Positions 58,251 to 64,000 of a DNA stretch of 64,000 nucleotides are shown piece by piece. The translations under genes and the position numbers were made by a program. The notes under the pieces are model-generated. The model did not search any database, had not been told where the DNA came from, and saw nothing but the letters and a program-made list of their open reading frames with translations. Within the stretch, counting starts at the first letter, position 1; the number at the start of each line of letters is the position of its first letter. The DNA comes from Hemileia vastatrix. Lineage: Eukaryota > Basidiomycota > Pucciniomycetes > Pucciniales > Zaghouaniaceae. The stretch spans positions 23,270,501 through 23,334,500 of the forward strand of contig JASXTE010000015.1 of NCBI GenBank assembly GCA_030280995.1, given 5' to 3'.

Positions 58251-59862
58251 ATGAGGAATCTGAAAATACTCAAGCTGATCTTGATGATTCCTCCAGTGAC
58301 TGTAATAGCAATATCTCTTATGACCATGAGTCTTCTCAGGAAGTTCTGGTTTTAGAAAAGGATATCCAATATTTAGATAATTGGTCTGATAATTGTGATA
58401 TTGACTTATCCTCTGTAGAGAATGCTTAATTAATTAGAGATATTACTGACAGTTCCATTCTAATATCACCTTTGAGAGCACCAGTTATCATTAATGGTAA
58501 AAATGTTTAGGTTATTCTTGACTCTGGTGCTGGAGGAAGTGTAGTGTCTGAAAAAGCACTAGCTTCTGTAGATTGGGATTATCAATGCAAATTATTACCT
58601 ACTACATCTGAATAATGGAAAGGTTATGGTTCTGTTCTATGTCCCATTGGCAAATACAAAACCACTGTATTCTTTAAATATAATGGTGGTTTTTCAGAGC
58701 TATTTTTGAATTTGTTGTGATGAAAAATGAAAATTTAAGCAATTGTTTTATTGTGGGGAATGACATTTCAACCATGTTTGGCATTAAATTGGATCCTGCA
58801 AACAATTTTTTTACCTTGGGAATGAATGGGAAAAGAAAATTTAAAATTTCTTCTTCTAAAAAGCATTCTGCACCCTTATTAAATTCTTGTCATTCTTTGA
58901 TCCAATTTAAAGGTAGAAAAACAGAGGAAATGAATGTATTATTTTCTGAAGTTGAAACAGCTTCATTTGGTGATCAATTAACTGATGACCAAAAAAATTC
59001 AATAGTAGCATTAATTACATCTTTCCCAATGGCTTTTGATCATGGTTACCATGTGTTAGGTTTGGTTAAGGATGAAATGAAAATTTCCCTATCCTGCAAT
59101 TTGGATGAGATACCTCCTAGCCTAGAGAAAAAACCTTACCCTGCTTCTCCCACAAAGAGAAAAGATATAGAAGATAGTATCTCTACTTTATTGAGTATGA
59201 ATATTATTGAAAAAGTGGATGTTACACCCAAATATTGTGTCATCTCTCCAGTTTTAATCTCTTATGAAAAAGATAAAGCTAGGCTTTTTGGAGATTATAG
59301 AGCATTAAATACTTATACTGTGGATGATATTTACCCATTACCCAGAATTAGCTCTATACATGCTACCTTACAAGGTGCTAAATTCATAAGCTGTCTGGAT
59401 GGTAATAAGAGTTATCAACAAATACCTGTTGAACAGTCTTCCCAAAAATTTTTGCTAATTTAAATCTATATGGGAATTTAAAAATATGTTAGGATTCCTT
59501 TTGGCCCTAAAAATGCCCCTTCAGTATTCCAAAAAGTAATGGATAAAACATTTCATCAGGAAATAATTGAAGGTTGGTTAATGGTTTATATTGATGACAT
59601 CATAGTTTTTTCTAAAACTTTTGATGAACATATAAAACACTTGAATAGATTTTTCCAGAAAATGGATGAAATTAACATGAATTTATCCTTAAAAAAGTTT
59701 AAATTTGGGTTTCAATCCTTGAAAGTCCTGGGTCATGTTGTATCTGGCTTACAGATCTGTGTAGACCAAGGAAAAGTTGCTGCTATCCAAAATGTGTCAG
59801 CACCAACTTCTGCAAAAGAAATAAAGAGATTTTTGGGAATGTGTGGCTACTATAGACAATAA
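58251..59862 (+). pseudogene. Protease and reverse transcriptase (element C)
   Basis: Acidic linker (DDSSSDCNSNISYDHE), a stop at 58,426, then the protease motif LDSGAGGSVVS near 58,520-58,550 with nearby stops. 58,717-59,463 is open from mid-protease to RT (CVISPVLISYEKDKARL, YPLPRISSIHATLQGAKF). After a stop, 59,539-59,862 carries YIDDIIVFSKTF and the connection to GMCGYYRQ. The RT join at NTYTVDDIYPLP shows the uninterrupted state of the site filled in element A. Confidence 0.85.
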
Positions 59863-60674
59863 ATAAAAATTATCAAGTCATAGCATTACCACTTACCAAA
59901 CTAACAAGAAATGATGTGGCTTATATATATAATGAGGACAGTCAAAGAGCTTTTGATACATTAAAAAGATGTTTAATGTCAGCTCCAATCCTTACCCTTC
60001 CAGATTTTAATAAGCCTTTTGTTCTTTATACAGATGAATGTTTTATTGGACTTGGAGCTTCTCTTCATCAAATACAAATTATTAATGAAAAAGTTTCAAG
60101 AGTAGTAATTTGTTATATTTCAAGAGCCTTAAGAAAAAGTGAATTGAAATATAGTGCCACCCAATTAGTGAGCTTAGCAGTTGTATGGGCTTTAGAAAAG
60201 CTTTATTATTATTTAGATGATCAAAAGTTTGAATTAATTACTGATTGCAGTGCTGTGAAATCCCTCTTAAACTTGAAAACACCAAATAGACATATGTTTA
60301 GATGGCAACTAGCTGTTCAAGAATACAGAAGTAGAATGACTATGATTCAAAGGGATGGAAATGTTCATTCAAATGTTGATATGTTGTCCAGATTACGTCT
60401 TCCAAATGATTTATCCAATCCAGCCTATGTACCTGGAGATGATACAGTACATATACATGGTATATACATTGTTGATATGGAAGAAGAACTGTTACAATTG
60501 ATTCTGGATTCATATGATCATGATTCTGATTTATCTAAATTGGTTACAATCTTTAATGATCCAAAGAATGCTTCTATTCAAGCATTGATAAAAACTCTTC
60601 CTCCAAAGTACCAAAATGCTTTGAGTAAAGGAAAGTTTTCCATTGAAGATGGCTATATTTACTACAGTAGGTAA
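59863..60674 (+). pseudogene. RNase H and tether (element C)
   Basis: 59,916-60,674 is open: PILTLPDFNKPFVLYTDECF (RNase H Asp), SELKYSATQLVSLAVVWALE (Glu position reads V/S shifted: element A has ATQLECLAVVW, so the catalytic Glu of the family is Val here), ITDCSAVKSLL (Asp), then the tether ending GYIYYSR before a TAA. Confidence 0.8.
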
Positions 60675-61975
60675 CTGACCAATGTCATTGTTATTCCTCC
60701 CCCCATGAAAGAAACCATCTTAAAACTATGTCATGATGACATATTAGCAGGACATTTTGATCTTGAAAAAACCATTATTAGAATTAAAAGCACTGCTTGG
60801 TGGGCTAATATGTCTGAAGACACTAAATAGTATGTTTATTCTTGTGATTCCTGTCAAAAATCTATAAGATTGACAGGTAAAAGAGCAGGATTGTTACATC
60901 ATATTGAAGCACCTGATACTCCTTTGAAAATCATTAACATGGATTTTGTCACTGGTCTTCCTGTAGCAGGTAAAGACAGTTATAACTCTTGTTGGGTAAT
61001 AGTGGATAGATTCACCAAAATGTGCAAATTTATTCCCACCCACAAAGATGTATCCACAGAGGAGTTAGCTTTCTTATGGTTGTCTTACATGTTTAATATT
61101 ATTGGATTTCCAAAAGCCATTATCTCTGATAGAGATCCAAAATTTACTTCTGAGTTTTGGACCTCTTTGATGGATATTTGTGGCTGTGAGTTTAAGTTGT
61201 CTACAGCTCACCATCCTCATATTGATGGTCTAGCTGAAAGAATGATTCAAACTCTGGAAGATATGATTAGAAGGTATTTTGCCTCTGGATTAGAATATAA
61301 AGACAATGACAGATTTACTCATGAACGGGTCACTCTAATTCCTGGTCTTGAATTTGCATATAATAGCACAGTTCATTCTGTCACTGAGAAAAAGCCTTTT
61401 GAGATTTGGTTAGTTTATGTCCCAAACACTCCTGCTCAAATTCTCAATAATAAATTACCTAAGTTGGAACTACACCCTAGTGTAAAATCGTTTATGCAAA
61501 TTCAACAGCTATGCAGAAATCATTCTCAAAGCTGTATTGATAAAGCATTCGAATATGAAAAGAAGATATGGGATAAATCCCATAAAGAATACACATATAA
61601 CAAGGGTGATTAAGTGTTGATATCTACTGTCCATTTCAATATACAAGGTAACAACAAATTGAAAGATCCTTTTGTGGGACCATTTGTTGTTAAAAGAATG
61701 GTTGGTGATAATGCAGTAGAAGTTGTATTGTATTCTCCATATGATAGGAAATATCCAGTTTTTCCCATTTCTTTTCTTAAACCTTATACTTTCAACTATG
61801 ACATATTTCCCAAAAGAAGGGGAAGACCTAAGAAAAACCCCCAGGAAATCACAGAAACTGCAGAAATTCATAAAATTCTCAATGATAGAATTATCACTTC
61901 TGAAAGGGGTACTAAATATTTATTGAGATACAAGAACAAAACATGAGGCATGGATACCTGGAAAAGAAATTTCAA
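60675..61975 (+). pseudogene. Integrase, AT-hook and chromodomain (element C)
   Basis: Zinc module (CHDDILAGHFDLEKT; CDSCQKS) with a stop at 60,828, then 60,870-61,613 open with all three catalytic residues (NMDFVTGLP, ISDRDPKF, GLAERMIQTLED). After a TAA at 61,613, 61,614-61,946 holds the integrase C-terminus, KRRGRPKKNP and most of the chromodomain (AEIHKILNDRI...YLLRYKNK). A short deletion in the chromodomain near 61,943 shifts the last residues out of frame. Confidence 0.85.
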
Positions 61976-62040
61976 ATCTTCCTACTCTGTTAAAAAATTA
62001 TAAAAAGAAAAAATCTTAGCATTTTTTTAATTGTTTTTTT

Positions 62041-62052
62041 AGAGTGAGGGAG
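62041..62052 (+). promoter_or_regulatory. Polypurine tract of element C
   Basis: AGAGTGAGGGAG abutting the 3' LTR; same position and pattern as in element A. Confidence 0.7.
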
Positions 62053-63365
62053 TGTCAGCCAGGCTATACCAGGAGCCCAGTAAATTTTATGTCAATTTAC
62101 TGGAACCAAAAGAGGGTGTAAAAATATAGTTATTATGTATATAAATTAATATTATATTGCATAATGAAATGATATAAGTATTTTATTAAATATATATAAA
62201 ATAAGTATTATATTAATTTCATTATTATATAAATTATATATACATTTAAATTAAGCATAATAAATATTATATTCTATAAATTATGGCGCATTTTTATGTA
62301 TTTAATAAATGTAAATTAATAATTAATTAATTATAAACATATATTATAATTATAAGTATAAAATTAACTTAAAATATAATTAAATTAATTTTTTAAATTT
62401 ATATATTAAATAAAAACTTACATATGTTGTTAAACAATAATATTGGGCGCTTTTTTGATTCCTTATTGTGTCATCAAAGTATTAAACAACTTAAAACACT
62501 TATTTAAATATATTATTAATGTTTTATTCTAAAAATTAGTAATTTTGTTAAAATAATTAATTGTTTTAAATTACATTAATTATTACAATAATAAAAGTAA
62601 TTAAGATAATTTATTATTCATGTTTTATACTAAATTAATTAATTAAATTATTTTTCATGTGTTAAAATTGGTTATTTTTCATGTTTCAGTTAAATTGGTT
62701 ATTATTTAAAGGATTATATGACATTTTTTAAATTAATTTAATTATTTTTATGTGTCTCAAACTTATTTAATTACTCACTAATTTTATGGTAACTCTTTGT
62801 GTTTATATTGGTGGATATTTGGGCTCTAACTCATGTGTTTAAGTTAATTGTGTCATATTTCCCCTTATACTTACTCAAAATCATTTATTTTTTATTATGT
62901 TTTTATTACTCTTTTTTTATACTTGATCTTGATGCTTCAGAGGGTCCTTTGCCTATATAAAGGCCTTGGGTAACCCCCTGTAGCCTCTTCACTTATTACA
63001 CTCAACTCTAACATTTTTTTTAAATATATACAATACATTATTTATTATTTTCATTAGTGTTAAAATTCTAATTAAAATATTCAATAATAACATTAAGGTT
63101 CCAGTAAGTCTATTAATAATAAGAATTGGCTGCTGTGCATTGAAAATGTAACTTATTAAAATAAATATATTAATTATCAATTGAACCTCCCGTTGTGTCA
63201 TTCTTCAGAAATTGTCGTTGCATTCCTTTTAAATAACTCAATTATTTTATTACTCTTATTAAGTTCATTTATTATTAATTTTGTCAACCCTTTTTATTAT
63301 TTTCCCTTCTCTTCCTCTTCATTTTTTTCCCTCTTCTTCTCCTTCTTCTAGAGGACCGGCTTACA
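62053..63365 (+). repeat. 3' LTR of element C
   Basis: TGTCAGCCAGGCTATACC to GACCGGCTTACA, 1,313 bp, TATA box GCCTATATAAAGGCC at about 62,950-62,964. Differs from the 5' LTR at scattered positions (perhaps 7-8% by eye). Confidence 0.9.
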
Positions 63366-63386
63366 GCAAACCTGAAGGTACTTTAG

Positions 63387-63587
63387 TCATTTGGTGATTA
63401 TTATTAGAAGATTTCCAAGAGATGACAAAGATAGAGGTGTAAGTCTTGAATCAGAAGAATTAGACATTATATTTTTTGAAACTGGTTGTTTATATTTTAG
63501 GGGCTGGAGACCACTCACATAAGCATTAGGGGAAACATTAGTGACAGAATAACCATTAAATTTTAGAAAAGAAGGAAGGCCAGCCAT
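63387..63587 (-). pseudogene. Possible remnant of gene at element C target site
   Basis: A 66-codon open stretch (GLPSFLKFNGYSVTNVS ... RLTPLSLSSLG) on the minus strand. Non-low-complexity residues suggest former coding. Upstream and downstream continuation is unclear; no family recognised. Confidence 0.25.
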
Positions 63588-63934
63588 GTAAAAATCTAAA
63601 CTGAAGATCCTCTAGCACTCTCTGGACACAGACTTGCATGCATCAATGAGTTGATTCAGGTTCCCACTTTTACTAGTCTTTATTTTCTTTCAATCCTGCC
63701 CCAAGCTTTGAAACACACTATATAAAAACTTTTCAATAAAAGCTTAAGAACCTATTTTAAAGAATATAAAAAATTTAAATAACTTAATTCTTTTAAAAAT
63801 GATTGATCTTCAGGTGAAATAAAAGCATTGGAGTCAGAAATGAAGAATACCATTTATTAAATTTTTCAAAAAGTATCAACAAACCTCCAAAAGAAATGAT
63901 GGATTATTGTAGGAAGTCTATATCTAAGAGAAGC

Positions 63935-64000
63935 TGTCAGCCTAGATATCCCTAGGAATGAGTATTTCTTATACTTAAAATAATATAACCTTAAGTACAT
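63935..64000 (+). mobile_element. Start of a family-D LTR, cut by window edge
   Basis: TGTCAGCCTAGATATCCC and the following ~48 bases match the minus-strand start of the solo LTR at 27,918-29,094 with few differences. Confidence 0.75.

Larger units (their letters stand above)
52618..63365 (+). mobile_element. Element C: Ty3/gypsy chromovirus related to A
   Basis: 10.75-kb element on the plus strand. LTRs 52,618-53,929 and 62,053-63,365, about 1,312 bp each, starting TGTTGGCC/TGTCAGCC and ending GGCTTACA. PBS 53,930-53,944, PPT 62,041-62,052. Internal proteins match element A piece for piece. The candidate target repeat differs by one base (GAAAA left, GCAAA right), in keeping with an old insertion. 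Many stops in gag, protease and pol. A solo LTR of ~1.26 kb sits in its leader. Confidence 0.9.

Noticed and set aside
1..64000. tRNA, rRNA, riboswitch or operon structures
   Set aside because: None could be seen by eye; the sequence is fungal nuclear repeat DNA, and tRNA box A/B pairs were not found in plausible spacing.

Overview
The window looks like repeat-rich nuclear DNA of a filamentous basidiomycete. A rust fungus (Pucciniales) is the best guess, because the Gag of one element has the acidic N-terminus and 'FKTPSMK' core I know from rust Ty3/gypsy Gag proteins. GC is very low (about 28-30% by eye), introns are short GT-AG introns of 55-75 nt, and no intact host gene is visible. Almost everything that can be named is a transposon or a broken gene lying inside transposons.

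Layout. 1-7,530: two divergent LTRs (family F) flank a decayed minus-strand gene (gene X). Gene X is split by an internally deleted chromovirus copy, B2 (3,133-5,913, TSD TATTC). A second small decayed gene lies at 7,050-7,530. 8,881-11,013: a satellite array of ~236-bp units carrying GTCCAGCACAAGT hairpins, with orientation switches. 11,757-37,260: a minus-strand, intron-containing region holding a Tnp2-type (CACTA/EnSpm) transposase and a second unrecognised gene, opened by two LTR elements. These are element A (13,166-23,255, TSD AGCCC) and element B (26,648-36,512, TSD ATTCT), both Ty3/gypsy chromoviruses on the minus strand. Element A carries a foreign GC-rich 926-bp insert in its RT. Element B carries a solo LTR (TSD GTAAC) and a MITE. 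38,339-38,785: a MITE-like element. 38,860-39,845: a plus-strand gene remnant. 39,974-42,249: a decayed SNF2-family helicase on the minus strand. 42,300-52,600: AT-rich DNA with LTR-like segments (46,086; 47,494), a MITE fragment and a plus-strand gene remnant (50,390-51,990). 52,618-63,365: element C, a plus-strand relative of A with a solo LTR in its leader. 63,935-64,000: start of another family-D LTR.

The most interesting object is a gene carried antisense between pol and the 3' LTR of the B family (27,560-30,017; second copy 4,039-4,981). It has one phase-0 intron, a cysteine array fitting the fungal Zn2Cys6 pattern (C-x2-C-x6-C-x12-C-x2-C-x6-C), a basic KKRG patch followed by an acidic stretch, and its own TATA box beside the LTR tip, which carries a CACGTG or near-match. 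The copy in B2 has lost gag-pol but kept this gene. The arrangement is what one would expect of a transcription regulator carried by a retrotransposon; that function is inference.

All LTR-element ORFs here carry stops or frameshifts, so no element is autonomous. In B many stops are TGA where the family should have CGA, which suggests CpG-to-TpG decay.
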